Positions 18,086-26,970 of a stretch of DNA of 64,000 bases are shown here, piece by piece (within the stretch, counting starts at the first letter, position 1; each line of letters begins with the position of its first letter). The translations under genes and the position numbers were made by a program. This stretch comes from Streptomyces coeruleorubidus. Lineage in GTDB: Bacteria; Actinomycetota; Actinomycetes; Streptomycetales; Streptomycetaceae. Location of the stretch: the NCBI RefSeq assembly GCF_008705135.1, contig NZ_CP023694.1, forward strand, positions 3,756,001 through 3,820,000, written 5' to 3'. The notes under the pieces were generated by a model. The model made no database searches. It saw only the letters and a list, made by a program, of their open reading frames with translations, and was not told the origin of the DNA.

Positions 18086-19645
18086 GTGAGCGCCGGAGTC
18101 CTCGTCCGGCGGACCGTGCGCGGCGCGACGGCGCTGCGCGGCGGCCGTGTGGGGCGGCTGACGCCGTACCAGCTCTTGGGCGCCCTGTTCTGGCTGGTGA
18201 TGACGCTGGCGTTCTGGCGGGTCCCGCTGTGCTGCGACGCCGGACAGCACGCGGCGGTCGTCGAGCGTCTCAAGGCCGATCTGCTGCATCCGGCCCACAC
18301 CATGGCCGATCTGCCGGGCGAGGGCAGCCCGTACTACGGGCCGTACGCCGTCGCCCAGGGCGTCCTGGCGCGGCTGACGGGGCTGTCCGGCTGGGCGGTG
18401 GTGAAGCTCGCCGGGCCGGTGCACCTGCTGGTGCTGCTGACGGGGATCGGCCGTTTCGTCCGGGCCCTCACCCCGCGCCCGTGGGCGCCGGTCCTGGCGC
18501 TGCTGTTCATGACGCTGCTGTGGGGCACCGCGCGGCTCCTGTGGAGCGGTTACCTCGGGCTGATGTCGATGACGACGAACCTGGGCTATCCGTCCGCGGT
18601 CGCGATCGGGCTGACGTTCTGGGCGTGGGCCTGGACCTGCGTGCGCGCGCGTGAGGACGCCCCGTCCGTGCGGTTCGTCGGTCCGAGCGGGCTCGGCGGC
18701 TGGTGGGGGTACGCCGGGATCGGCGTCCTGTACGGGCTGATCCTGCTCACCCACCCCGTCACGGCGGCCTCGGCGCTCATCGGGGCGGTGGCGATCGTGG
18801 CGTCGCGGCAGCGGGGGTGGCGCCGGCCGGTCGTGGCGCGCTGGGCGCTCACCGGTGGGGCCTGCGCGGCGGTCGCCGTGTCGTGGCCGTACTACGACGT
18901 CCTGTCGCTGGTGGGCGACACCGGCATGGACGCGATGCACCGGCGGCTGTACGAGGGGATGCTCGCCAACTCCTGGCTGGCGCTGCTCGGCCTGCCCGCG
19001 CTGTGGGTGCGGGCCCGCAGGTCGGTGCGTGACCCGCTGGTGCTGATGTTCCTGCTGGAGTGCCTGCTGCTGGCGTACGGCTGGGTGAGCGGGCACTACA
19101 CGTACGCCCGGGCCCTGTGGGCCGTGCTGGTGCCGCTCCAGTTCGCGCTGGCGGTGGAGCTGGCGGCGCCCCGGCCGTGGCGGCGGGCCCGGAGGGTGCT
19201 GGGCGGGGCGGCGGTGGCCGGGGTGTGCGTCGGGTTCGTCACCGTGCACGCCGGGGCGGTCGTGCCGCGCTCGGTCGACCCGGTGGGGTTCACGCAGCCG
19301 ACGCGCTGGCCGTCGTACGACTGGGCGGCGCGGCACATCGGGCCGGGCGAGGTGGTGATCACCGACGGGTATCTGGCCGGCCACTCCATCGCCGGGTACG
19401 GGCCGAACCTCGCCGCACCCATCTGGCCCGACCCCGCCCTCGACGAACGGGAGCGCGAGCGCCGGGCGGCCGACGTCCGCGCCTATCTGGCCCCCGACTC
19501 GACCCGCGCCGAGCGGGCCGCCGTCGTCCGCCGCTATCACGTGCGCTGGCTGCTGCTGACGCGCTGGCACCCGGTGCCCGAGGAGGCCGTGGTGGTGGCG
19601 TGGAGCAGACGGACGGGGGAGGTGCTGGCGCGGGTCGGGGGGTGA
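18086..19645 (+). CDS. GT-C-like multi-pass membrane protein, paralogue A
   Basis: A 519-residue integral membrane protein of unassigned function, with many Leu/Val/Ala-rich segments. It shares a full-length pattern with the protein at 31964-33451: an N-terminal acidic-His loop (CCDAGQHAAVVERL here, DLGMHAATVQRL there), SPYYGPYAVAQGV versus SPYYSPWMLVLGC, a mid SGHYTYARAL versus SGHWSWGRAL, and a soluble C-terminal tail with ITDGYLAG and RRYHVRWLLL. That layout is typical of GT-C glycosyltransferases. The start is a GTG with weak Shine-Dalgarno support. It lies 129 bp after the AftB-like gene and may belong to the same transcript. Confidence 0.75.
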   Translation: MSAGVLVRRTVRGATALRGGRVGRLTPYQLLGALFWLVMTLAFWRVPLCCDAGQHAAVVERLKADLLHPAHTMADLPGEGSPYYGPYAVAQGVLARLTGLSGWAVVKLAGPVHLLVLLTGIGRFVRALTPRPWAPVLALLFMTLLWGTARLLWSGYLGLMSMTTNLGYPSAVAIGLTFWAWAWTCVRAREDAPSVRFVGPSGLGGWWGYAGIGVLYGLILLTHPVTAASALIGAVAIVASRQRGWRRPVVARWALTGGACAAVAVSWPYYDVLSLVGDTGMDAMHRRLYEGMLANSWLALLGLPALWVRARRSVRDPLVLMFLLECLLLAYGWVSGHYTYARALWAVLVPLQFALAVELAAPRPWRRARRVLGGAAVAGVCVGFVTVHAGAVVPRSVDPVGFTQPTRWPSYDWAARHIGPGEVVITDGYLAGHSIAGYGPNLAAPIWPDPALDERERERRAADVRAYLAPDSTRAERAAVVRRYHVRWLLLTRWHPVPEEAVVVAWSRRTGEVLARVGG

Positions 19646-19656
19646 CGTGCCGGTGC

Positions 19657-20070
<414 letters not shown>

Positions 20071-20148
20071 GGAAAACCTTCCCTCTCACACGTCAACGTT
20101 CGGCGGCCCTCTTCCGGGGCCGCCTGACACCCAGAATTAGAGCACACA

Positions 20149-20170
20149 ATTAAGTTGCGCGCAATTGAAT
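20149..20170. promoter_or_regulatory. Putative OhrR operator
   Basis: A 22-bp imperfect palindrome (9 of 11 positions paired) centred on ttgcgcgcaa at 20155-20164, flanked by AATT-rich arms. It lies 26 bp before the ohrR ATG and about 80 bp before ohr. OhrR repressors bind AT-rich palindromes of this kind in the ohr-ohrR gap, and this is the most AT-rich stretch of the region. Confidence 0.75.
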
Positions 20171-20195
20171 GGTGGGCACGAGCTATCCTGGAGGC

Positions 20196-20684
20196 ATGAA
20201 CACGCCGGACGACGACTGGCTCCGCCTGGACCAGCAGATCTGCTTCTCCCTGCACGCGGCATCCCGCGCCTTCAACGGCGTCTACCGCGGGATCCTCAGG
20301 GACCTCGGGCTCACGTACCCGCAGTACCTGGTGATGCTGGTGCTCTGGGAGCACGACGAGCTGCCCGTGAAGAAGCTCGGGGAGCACCTGCGCCTGGACT
20401 CCGGCACGCTGTCGCCGCTGCTCAAGCGGCTGGAGGCGGCGGGGCTCGTGCGCCGGGAGCGCAGTGCGCGTGACGAGCGCTCGGTGGAGGTGCGGCTGAC
20501 CGGGGAGGGCGTCGCGCTGCGCCGGCGCGCTCTCCAGGTGCCGCGCCGGATCGCCGCCTCGACCGGCTTCGACACCGACGAGATCCGCACCCTGCGCGCC
20601 CGCCTCGACGAGCTCACCACCGCCCTGGACGCGGCAGCGTTCGCGGAGCAGCCGGGCGATTCACCGGCAGGCGAGCGGTCGTAG
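20196..20684 (+). CDS. ohrR: MarR-family peroxide sensor OhrR
   Basis: A 162-residue MarR-type repressor. Cys16 in DQQICFSLHAASRAF corresponds to the single reactive Cys of OhrR (Cys15 in Bacillus). TYPQYLVMLVLWEHDELPVKKLGE, the recognition helix LDSGTLSPLLKRLEA and the wing RSARDERSVEVRLT are all characteristic. The ATG at 20196 has a GGAGG close upstream; an earlier in-frame GTG at 20169-20171 region lies inside the operator and is unlikely. Oxidation of Cys16 by organic peroxides should release the shared operator and induce ohr. Confidence 0.94.
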   Translation: MNTPDDDWLRLDQQICFSLHAASRAFNGVYRGILRDLGLTYPQYLVMLVLWEHDELPVKKLGEHLRLDSGTLSPLLKRLEAAGLVRRERSARDERSVEVRLTGEGVALRRRALQVPRRIAASTGFDTDEIRTLRARLDELTTALDAAAFAEQPGDSPAGERS

Positions 20685-20719
20685 CGGAGGCGGGGGGCGC
20701 GGTGGACGCGCCGGGCGGC

Positions 20720-22396
20720 TCATCGGCGACGGTACGTCGGGCGTTGAGGGGCGCGGGGAACTGCGCGATCAACCACCAACGGCCGGCGCTCGACACGAGT
20801 CCCCGAACTGCCACGGCGCATGGGGAACGGCTCACCGGCGGTCGCCACCCCGGTGGACGGCTCGTCGGCGGCAGGTGCGTCCGCCGGTGCCCTCCGTACG
20901 TGGAGGCGAAGGATCACTCCGTCCCGGGTGTGTTCCTCGCGGACGGTGAACTCCTCCGCCAGGACGGCCAGTTTCGTGCGCTCGACCGGATCGGGCGGAG
21001 ACCAGCGCGGGTCCAGCGCGTACGCCTCGGCGACGACCCAGACGCGGTCCACCGAGGCGAGCCTGTGCCGCAGGTCCCCGGGGGTCGCCTCACGGCCCCA
21101 CAGCGTCCCGGACCGGGGCGCCGGCTCCCGCAGTGCGATGTCCCGGACCTGCCGGAACCCCTTGGGGTAGGCCAGCGCGGCGAGCCTCCCGACCGACGGC
21201 ACGAACAGCACCGGGTCGCCGGGGCGCATCTGGCGGAGGGCGAGCGCGGAGACGACGGCGAGGTTGTCGGGGCGGTGTGCGGCGGACCGGTCCTGGCGGT
21301 GGACCGGGAGGTGGTGGACGAAGGTGACAGTGAGGGCGAGGACGCCCGTGACGCCCAGCAGGGCGTGCGCCTGCCGGCCGCCGGCCCGTACCCGGCGCCC
21401 GCCGAAGCGCAGCCGCCCCAGCACTCCGGCCACCCGCCCGGCCCCGGCGGCCACCAGCAGGGACGCCCCGGCCAGGGAGTAGAGCACGTACCGCTCGTGG
21501 AACAGCGGCCGCACCTGCGACACGGTCATCAGGATCCCCGGCGGCACGAGCAGCAGCGGGAGAGCGACCGCCGCCAGTCGCCGAGTCCGGAGCCCGACGG
21601 CCATCAGCAGCAGCGAGCCCCAGAAGACCGCCCCGGCCGGTCCGGGAGAGAAGTGCCGCACCAGCCTCTCGGCCTTGTCCCACCCGGGCGCCACCAGCCA
21701 CGCCACCTGCCCGGACTGCCCCTGCGACACCCACACCAGCGGCAGCAGGAGCAGCACGACCGCTCCCGCCGCACGTCCCCAGCCGGACCAAGCGCTCCTC
21801 GGCACCCGCAGGAGGGCCAGCGTCGCCGCGTGCGCGCACAGCACCAGCACCGCCAGCTCGTGCAGCAGACAGGTCAGGGCGGCGACGCTGCCGTACGGCC
21901 ACCAGGCCCGTGCGGTGGCCGCCTCCACCGCCCTGAGAAGCAGCAGCGTCGCCCCCGCCACGCCCGCCGCGACGAGCGTGTACGACCGTCCCTCCTGGGC
22001 GTAGTGGCCGGTCATCGGCGTGATGGCGTAGAGGAGACCGGCCCACAGGCCGATCCGTGGCCCGGCCAGCCGGACGCCGAGGGCCGCGACCAGGCCGGCG
22101 GTCGCGGCCGCCGCGCACACCGACGGCAGGCGCAGGACGACCTCGTCCGGGTGGACGGCGAGGACGGCGTGCATGAGCAGGTAGTACAGGCCGTGCACCG
22201 CGTCCACGTCGTGCAGCAGCCGCCAGATCTGTGGCACCGTGCGCTGCGCGACCTGGAAGGTGACGCTCTCGTCGCCCCACATGCCGCCCCGGTCCAGGCC
22301 CCACAGCCCGACCCCCAGCATCACCGCCATGGGAACCGCCACGGGCACCACGCCCGTGCCGAACCGGCCGCTCCCCCTGGACTGCGCGCTCATCAC
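20720..22396 (-). CDS. GT-C (PMT/ArnT-like) membrane glycosyltransferase
   Basis: A 558-residue membrane protein with about ten membrane segments. The first outer loop carries GMWGDESVTFQVAQR near residue 38, the D-E motif of family-39-like GT-C enzymes, followed by HGLYYLLMH and LRLPSVCAAA. HYAQEGRSYTL and SQVRPLFHERYVLYSLAG are typical of the LPS/protein mannosyltransferase-like group. A hydrophilic C-terminal tail ends in an Arg/Pro-rich stretch. GTG (22396) and ATG (22393) are adjacent possible starts; neither has a strong Shine-Dalgarno. It is divergent from the GT2 gene at 22488. The donor is probably a polyprenyl-phosphate sugar; the acceptor is unknown. Confidence 0.82.
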   Translation of the reverse strand: MMSAQSRGSGRFGTGVVPVAVPMAVMLGVGLWGLDRGGMWGDESVTFQVAQRTVPQIWRLLHDVDAVHGLYYLLMHAVLAVHPDEVVLRLPSVCAAAATAGLVAALGVRLAGPRIGLWAGLLYAITPMTGHYAQEGRSYTLVAAGVAGATLLLLRAVEAATARAWWPYGSVAALTCLLHELAVLVLCAHAATLALLRVPRSAWSGWGRAAGAVVLLLLPLVWVSQGQSGQVAWLVAPGWDKAERLVRHFSPGPAGAVFWGSLLLMAVGLRTRRLAAVALPLLLVPPGILMTVSQVRPLFHERYVLYSLAGASLLVAAGAGRVAGVLGRLRFGGRRVRAGGRQAHALLGVTGVLALTVTFVHHLPVHRQDRSAAHRPDNLAVVSALALRQMRPGDPVLFVPSVGRLAALAYPKGFRQVRDIALREPAPRSGTLWGREATPGDLRHRLASVDRVWVVAEAYALDPRWSPPDPVERTKLAVLAEEFTVREEHTRDGVILRLHVRRAPADAPAADEPSTGVATAGEPFPMRRGSSGTRVERRPLVVDRAVPRAPQRPTYRRR

Positions 22397-22487
22397 GGCC
22401 CGATTCTGTGACGTTACGCTGATTCTCGTGACACTTGATGGTGTGTTACCACTTTCATGTCATTCGCCCGGCTTACGATCCGCCTTA

Positions 22488-24107
22488 ATGAATGCCGTAC
22501 AGAACCCCCAGGAGAGGCCCCTTGCCCAGGTAGCCGTCGTGGTCATCGGCTACGACGACGCCGCCCATGTGACGGACGCCGTGCGCTCGGCGCTCGCCCA
22601 GGGCCCCGCCGTGCGCGAGGTCGTGGCCGTCGACGACTCCTCGGCGGACGGCAGCGCCGGCCTCCTCGACCGGCTCGCCGCGTCGGAACCCCGTCTGAAG
22701 GTCATCCGCCGCCGGGCCAACAGCGGCGGCTGCGGCACCCCGCGCAACACCGGGCTCGACGCCGTGACGTCGCCGTACGTGATGTTCCTGGACAGCGACG
22801 ACGTCCTGCCGCCCGGCGCGGTCGACGCCCTGCTCGACGCGGCGACCGGCGCGCACGCGGAGGTCGCGGGCGGCCTGTGCGTACGCCGGGAACTGCCGTC
22901 GGGGCGCGAAGTACCCTGGCAGGCGCGCCTGTACGCACTCCACGCCGCTGTACCGCACCCCGCGCAGCGCCCGCGCCTGGTCCACGACACGCTCTGCGTC
23001 AACAAGCTCTACCGCACCGGCTTCCTGCGCGAGCACGGCATCCGCTTCCCCGAGGGCCGCTTCCCGTACGAGGACGTCGTCTTCACCGCGCGCGTGCTGG
23101 CCGCGGCCCCGCGCATCGCCCTGGTCCCGGACCGGGTGTACGTCTGGCACGTGCGCCGGTCCGCCGAGCGGCTGTCGATCTCACTGGACCGGTCCGGCGT
23201 CGAGAACTGGCGGGCCCGTACGGAGGCGTGCCGGCAGGCGTACGAGGTCCTGCTGGGCGCCGGGCAGAAGGAACTCGCGCGGGTCGCGCGCGCCAAGTTC
23301 CTCGACCACGACCTGCGGATGTACCTGCGTGAACTGGGGTTGCGCGACGCCGCCTACCGGCGCGCGTGGTGGGAGATCACGCGGGCGCATCTCGCGGAGT
23401 ACGACGCGGACGACTGGGCCCGCGACCCGGCTGCTCCCGGCCGGCTGGCCGGGCGGGTCGTCATGGCCTCCCCGGAGCCGCGCGACCTGCCCCGGCTGCG
23501 GGAACTGGCGGCCCGCCCGGCCCGGCTGTACCCGCCGTACGCCCGAGCCGCGGACGGAACGCCCGTCTGGTCGGAGGATCTCCCGCAGGTCTCCCTGGAG
23601 CCCCTGCTCACCCGGCCCGTGCCCGTGCTGCCCCTCGCCGTCGACGCGGAACTGCGGCCACGCGCGCGTGGCGCCCGGCTGCGGCTGCGCCTGCACGAGC
23701 TGTACGGCCGGGTGGCGCAGGCGGGCCCGGAGGCGGTGGAGGTGGAATGGCGGCACCGGGACGACGGCAACGAAGCCGTCCGCGGTACGACCGCGCTGGT
23801 GCCGTCGGCCGGCACCTGGTCGGCGGAGACGACCGTGAACCTCCCCGCGCTGGCCGCGCACGGCGTGGGCACCTGGGACCTGCGCCTTCGCATCCGCTTC
23901 CGCGACGGCGTGAGCCGCGACGTCACGGCGCACGCCCTCACGGGCGCCGGTCTGCTGCGCCGCAGCGCCCTCCCGAGCCCCCGGCACGGCGTGGTGCTCG
24001 TACAGCCGTACGCCACCCACTCCGGCGCGCTGGCGCTGCGCGTCGCGCCCGGCGCACGCGGTGTGCTGTCCGTCGCACGCGGACGGCTGCGCCGCCTGCT
24101 TCACTGA
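22488..24107 (+). CDS. Family-2 glycosyltransferase with C-terminal domain
   Basis: A 539-residue GT2 enzyme with intact motifs: VAVDDSSADGS, GGCGTPRNTGLDAV, MFLDSDDVLP, VNKLYRTGFL and FPYEDVVF. After the catalytic domain come a helical segment (FLDHDLRMYLRELGLRD) and a beta-rich C-terminal domain of about 200 residues shared with the protein at 30131-31777, so the two are full-length paralogues. The ATG at 22488 has no Shine-Dalgarno. A -10-like TACGAT at 22474-22479 suggests a very short or absent leader. It is followed after 62 bp by the epimerase gene, probably co-transcribed. Confidence 0.88.
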   Translation: MNAVQNPQERPLAQVAVVVIGYDDAAHVTDAVRSALAQGPAVREVVAVDDSSADGSAGLLDRLAASEPRLKVIRRRANSGGCGTPRNTGLDAVTSPYVMFLDSDDVLPPGAVDALLDAATGAHAEVAGGLCVRRELPSGREVPWQARLYALHAAVPHPAQRPRLVHDTLCVNKLYRTGFLREHGIRFPEGRFPYEDVVFTARVLAAAPRIALVPDRVYVWHVRRSAERLSISLDRSGVENWRARTEACRQAYEVLLGAGQKELARVARAKFLDHDLRMYLRELGLRDAAYRRAWWEITRAHLAEYDADDWARDPAAPGRLAGRVVMASPEPRDLPRLRELAARPARLYPPYARAADGTPVWSEDLPQVSLEPLLTRPVPVLPLAVDAELRPRARGARLRLRLHELYGRVAQAGPEAVEVEWRHRDDGNEAVRGTTALVPSAGTWSAETTVNLPALAAHGVGTWDLRLRIRFRDGVSRDVTAHALTGAGLLRRSALPSPRHGVVLVQPYATHSGALALRVAPGARGVLSVARGRLRRLLH

Positions 24108-24169
24108 GAGCACGACGCGTATCGGCACGGAGCACCACCACGGGCCAATTGACGAGGGGACGGCCGCAC

Positions 24170-25150
24170 ATGACCTGGTTGATCACCGGCGGCGCCGGCT
24201 ACATCGGAGCGCACGTCGTACGGGCGATGACCGCGGCGGGGGAACAGGCGGTGGTGTACGACGACCTGTCCACCGGGATCGCCGAGCGCGTCCCCGACGG
24301 AGTGCCGCTGGTGGTGGGTTCGACACTGGACGGCGAGCGGCTCGCGCGCACCCTCGCGGACCACTCGGTCACCGGCGTCGTCCACCTCGCGGCGAAGAAG
24401 CAGGTGGGCGAGTCGGTCGAGCAGCCGCTGCACTACTACCGGGAGAACGTCGAGGGCCTGCGGGTCCTGCTGGACGCGGTGACGGCGGCGCGGGTGCCGT
24501 CCTTCGTCTTCTCCTCCTCGGCGGCGGTGTACGGCATGCCGGACGTGGACCTGGTCACGGAGGAGACGCCCTGCGTGCCCATGTCGCCCTACGGCGAGAC
24601 GAAGCTGGCCGGTGAGTGGCTGGTGCGCGCGACGGGCCGGGCGACCGGGCTGTCGACCGCGTCCCTGCGCTACTTCAACGTGGCCGGGACGGCGGGCCCG
24701 GAGCTCGCGGACGTCGGCGTGTTCAACCTCGTCCCGATGGTCTTCGAGAAGCTCACGGAGGACGCGCCGCCGCGCATCTTCGGCGACGACTACCCGACCC
24801 CGGACGGCACCTGCGTACGCGACTACATCCATGTCGTCGACCTGGCCGAGGCCCATGTCGCGGCGGCCCGGGTCCTGCGCTCCTCCCCCGGCCGCGACCT
24901 CACCCTCAACATCGGCCGGGGTGAAGGCGTCTCCGTCCGCGAGATGATCGACCGCATCAACACGGCCACCGGCTACGACCGGCCGCCCACGGTCACGCCC
25001 CGCCGCCCGGGCGACCCGGCCCGCGTCGTCGCCTCCGCCGAGCGCGCGGCCGCGGAACTGGGCTGGAAGGCCCGGCACGACGTCCAGGACATGATCACGT
25101 CGGCGTGGGAGGGCTGGGTGCGTCTGCATCCGGAGGCGGTGCGGGGCTGA
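24170..25150 (+). CDS. galE: UDP-glucose 4-epimerase (GalE-type)
   Basis: A 326-residue extended short-chain dehydrogenase that interconverts UDP-glucose and UDP-galactose (or the HexNAc forms). It has the NAD-binding GGAGYIGAH at the N-terminus, SSSAAVYG, the catalytic Y-x3-K in SPYGETKLAGEW, RYFNVAGT, and DGTCVRDYIHVVDLAEAH, all GalE hallmarks. GAGGGG lies about 9 nt before the ATG. The context, among GT2 and TagF-like genes, suggests it supplies UDP-galactose or UDP-GalNAc for wall glycopolymer rather than catabolism. Its stop codon lies in the first unit of an 18-bp tandem triplication. Confidence 0.93.
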   Translation: MTWLITGGAGYIGAHVVRAMTAAGEQAVVYDDLSTGIAERVPDGVPLVVGSTLDGERLARTLADHSVTGVVHLAAKKQVGESVEQPLHYYRENVEGLRVLLDAVTAARVPSFVFSSSAAVYGMPDVDLVTEETPCVPMSPYGETKLAGEWLVRATGRATGLSTASLRYFNVAGTAGPELADVGVFNLVPMVFEKLTEDAPPRIFGDDYPTPDGTCVRDYIHVVDLAEAHVAAARVLRSSPGRDLTLNIGRGEGVSVREMIDRINTATGYDRPPTVTPRRPGDPARVVASAERAAAELGWKARHDVQDMITSAWEGWVRLHPEAVRG

Positions 25151-25194
25151 TCGGCGGCGCGGGGCTGATCCGCGGTGCGGGGCTGATCCGCGGC
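25141..25194. repeat. 18-bp tandem repeat x3 containing the galE stop
   Basis: Three near-identical 18-bp units (25141-25158, 25159-25176, 25177-25194; last two gcggggctgatccgcgg plus t or c). The galE TGA is in unit 1. Because 18 is a multiple of three, the two copied TGAs stay in the same frame as backup stops. Confidence 0.9.
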
Positions 25195-25210
25195 ACCTGA
25201 CGGAAACGCC

Positions 25211-25237
25211 CCTACAGCGCCTACAACCCCTACAACG
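25211..25237. repeat. 9-bp tandem repeat x3 containing the tetR stop
   Basis: Three 9-bp units (cctacagcg, cctacaacc, cctacaacg) in a row. The stop codon of the leftward TetR gene (25230-25232) lies in the unit nearest the gene, and the copies give two more in-frame TAG stops. Confidence 0.8.
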
Positions 25238-25856
25238 CCTTCAGCGCCGCCGCCGTAGCCCGGGCCAGCGACCCCAGGTACCCCTTGGGCAGCTTCGGGC
25301 TGCGGATCACCACCGAGCGCCAGTAGAGCGGCCCGGAGATCAGGTCGAGGGCCAGGTCGTGGTCGAGGCCCCGGCGGAGTTCGCCGCGGCCTTCCGCCGC
25401 CGTGACGATGCCGGTGGCGACCCCGTCCTGGCCCTCGCGCAGGGCCTTCTGGAGGGCCTCGGCGATCTCGGGGTTGCGAGCCGCCTCGGCCTGGAGGTCG
25501 GGGATGACCTGCGAGGCCACGGGGTGGCGCAGCGCGCGCGAGGTCACCTCGTACAGCAGCCGCAGGTCGCCCTCCAGCGAGCCGGTGTCCGGCGCGGGCA
25601 GGCCCTGCACCGCGAGCGCCGAGACGATGTCAAGGACCAGGTGCAGCTTCGAGCGCCAGCGGCGGTACACCGCCGTCTTCCCGACCCCCGCCCGGCGCGC
25701 GATCCCCTCGATGGACATCCGCGCGTAGCCGACGGCCGCGAGCTCCTCGAAGACGGCCGCCCGGATGGCTTCCGTCACGTCCTCCCGCAGTACGGCCGCC
25801 CCCGCGGGGGCCCGGCGGCGCCGGGGCTGCTGGGGCTCGTCGGGCTTCGTCGTCAT
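25230..25856 (-). CDS. TetR-family regulator divergent from the exporter
   Basis: A 208-residue TetR/AcrR repressor. The DNA-binding domain covers about residues 25-75, with AIRAAVFEELAAVGYARMSIEGIARRAGVGKTAVYRRWRSKLHL pattern elements split across helix 1 to helix 4 (key: GVGKTAVYRRW). The remaining 130 residues form the ligand-binding domain of the MftR/TetR_C type. ATG 25856 was chosen because the preceding codons do not read as helix; a GTG at 25877 is possible. It is divergent from the TagGH-type exporter and two operator-like repeats lie between, so it probably represses the exporter and itself. The ligand is unknown. Confidence 0.88.
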   Translation of the reverse strand: MTTKPDEPQQPRRRRAPAGAAVLREDVTEAIRAAVFEELAAVGYARMSIEGIARRAGVGKTAVYRRWRSKLHLVLDIVSALAVQGLPAPDTGSLEGDLRLLYEVTSRALRHPVASQVIPDLQAEAARNPEIAEALQKALREGQDGVATGIVTAAEGRGELRRGLDHDLALDLISGPLYWRSVVIRSPKLPKGYLGSLARATAAALKAL

Positions 25857-25878
25857 GCCGACAGCATAGGGCGTCACG

Positions 25879-25948
25879 ACGAAACGGTTGCGTTCCGACG
25901 CTGGGACGGCATACGCTCGCGTTGCGACGATACGGTCCCGTCCCGACG
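25879..25948. promoter_or_regulatory. Two operator-like imperfect repeats between tetR and tagGH
   Basis: Two 22-bp copies, 25879-25900 and 25927-25948, agree at 18 of 22 positions and are 48 bp apart. Each has internal dyad symmetry (cgaaacg...cgttccg in the first). The first lies directly upstream of the tetR start. They are good candidates for the TetR protein's own binding sites, positioned to control both directions. Confidence 0.55.
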
Positions 25949-26043
25949 TAAGAAATCGTGAAGAGTCCGGTAAGAACCGCCCCACCGCCTCACTCCTCGC
26001 GACCCCCCAGGTCCCGCACCCCCCTCGAACGAAAGCAGCGGAT

Positions 26044-26970
26044 GTGAGCCAGGTCCTCCACACACCGCCCCAAGCACCGGCCCCGGCCCCGACCCCGGCC
26101 GCCGACGACCTCGCGGCCCTCGCCGCCCGCCACGGCCTCTCCGTCAGCGGCGCCCGCCCCTCCCTGCCCGAGTACGTCCGCCAGCTCTGGGCCCGGCGCC
26201 ACTTCATCACCGCGTTCGCCACCGCCAAGCTCACCGCCCAGTACAGCCAGGCGAAGCTCGGCCAGGTCTGGCAGGTGATGACCCCACTGCTGAACGCGGC
26301 GGTCTACTACTTCATCTTCGGCGTGCTGCTCGGCACCAAGCACGGGGTGCCGGACTACATCCCGTTCCTGGTCACGGGCGTGTTCATCTGGACGTTCACG
26401 CAGAGCTCGATCATGGCGGGCACCCGCGCCATCTCCGGCAACCTCGGCCTGGTGCGCGCCCTGCACTTCCCGCGCGCCGCGCTGCCCCTGTCGTTCTGTC
26501 TCCAGCAGCTCCAGCAGCTGCTGTTCTCGATGGGGGCCCTGGTCGTCATCCTGCTCTGCTTCGGCGTGCCGGTCGGCGTGTCCTGGCTGCTGGCGCTGCC
26601 GGCGCTGTTCCTCCAGTTCACGTTCAACGCGGGCGTCTCCATGGTCATGGCCCGGATGGGCGCCAAGACCCCGGACATCGCCCAGCTGATGCCGTTCGTG
26701 CTGCGCACCTGGATGTACGTCTCGGGCGTCATGTGGAGCATCGACAAGCTGGCGCAGAAGGACAGCCTCCCGCAGGTGGTGACGGTGGCGCTGGCGGCCA
26801 ACCCGGCCGCCGTCTACATCGACCTGATGCGCTTCGCCCTGATCGACAGCTTCCACGCGAGCCAGCTCCCGGCCCATGTGTGGGCGCTCGCCGTCGGCTG
26901 GGCGCTGGTCGCCGGCGTCGGCGGCTTCATCTACTTCTGGAAGGCTGAGGAGACCTACGGCCGTGGCTGA
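26044..26970 (+). CDS. TagG-type ABC exporter permease
   Basis: A 308-residue ABC-2 family permease for polysaccharide or teichoic acid export. After a Pro/Ala-rich cytoplasmic N-terminus it has YSQAKLGQVWQVMTPLLNAAVYYFIFGVLLG, an IWTFTQSSIMAGTRAISGN amphipathic segment, and about six membrane spans. The GTG at 26044 was chosen because codons further upstream (25888-26043) are intergenic in character and include the operators. The stop overlaps the ATPase start by 8 bp. Together with the next gene it should move an undecaprenyl-linked glycopolymer from the cytosol to the outer face. Confidence 0.88.
   Translation: MSQVLHTPPQAPAPAPTPAADDLAALAARHGLSVSGARPSLPEYVRQLWARRHFITAFATAKLTAQYSQAKLGQVWQVMTPLLNAAVYYFIFGVLLGTKHGVPDYIPFLVTGVFIWTFTQSSIMAGTRAISGNLGLVRALHFPRAALPLSFCLQQLQQLLFSMGALVVILLCFGVPVGVSWLLALPALFLQFTFNAGVSMVMARMGAKTPDIAQLMPFVLRTWMYVSGVMWSIDKLAQKDSLPQVVTVALAANPAAVYIDLMRFALIDSFHASQLPAHVWALAVGWALVAGVGGFIYFWKAEETYGRG

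Noticed and set aside
22411..22450. MtrA binding sites (two gttac words) in the GT-C/GT2 divergent promoter
   Set aside because: Spacing and flanks do not match a recognisable repeat, and single gttac words are common.
25888..26043. Upstream extension of the TagG-type permease
   Set aside because: It covers the tetR/exporter operator region and has no protein character; GTG 26044 is a normal start.
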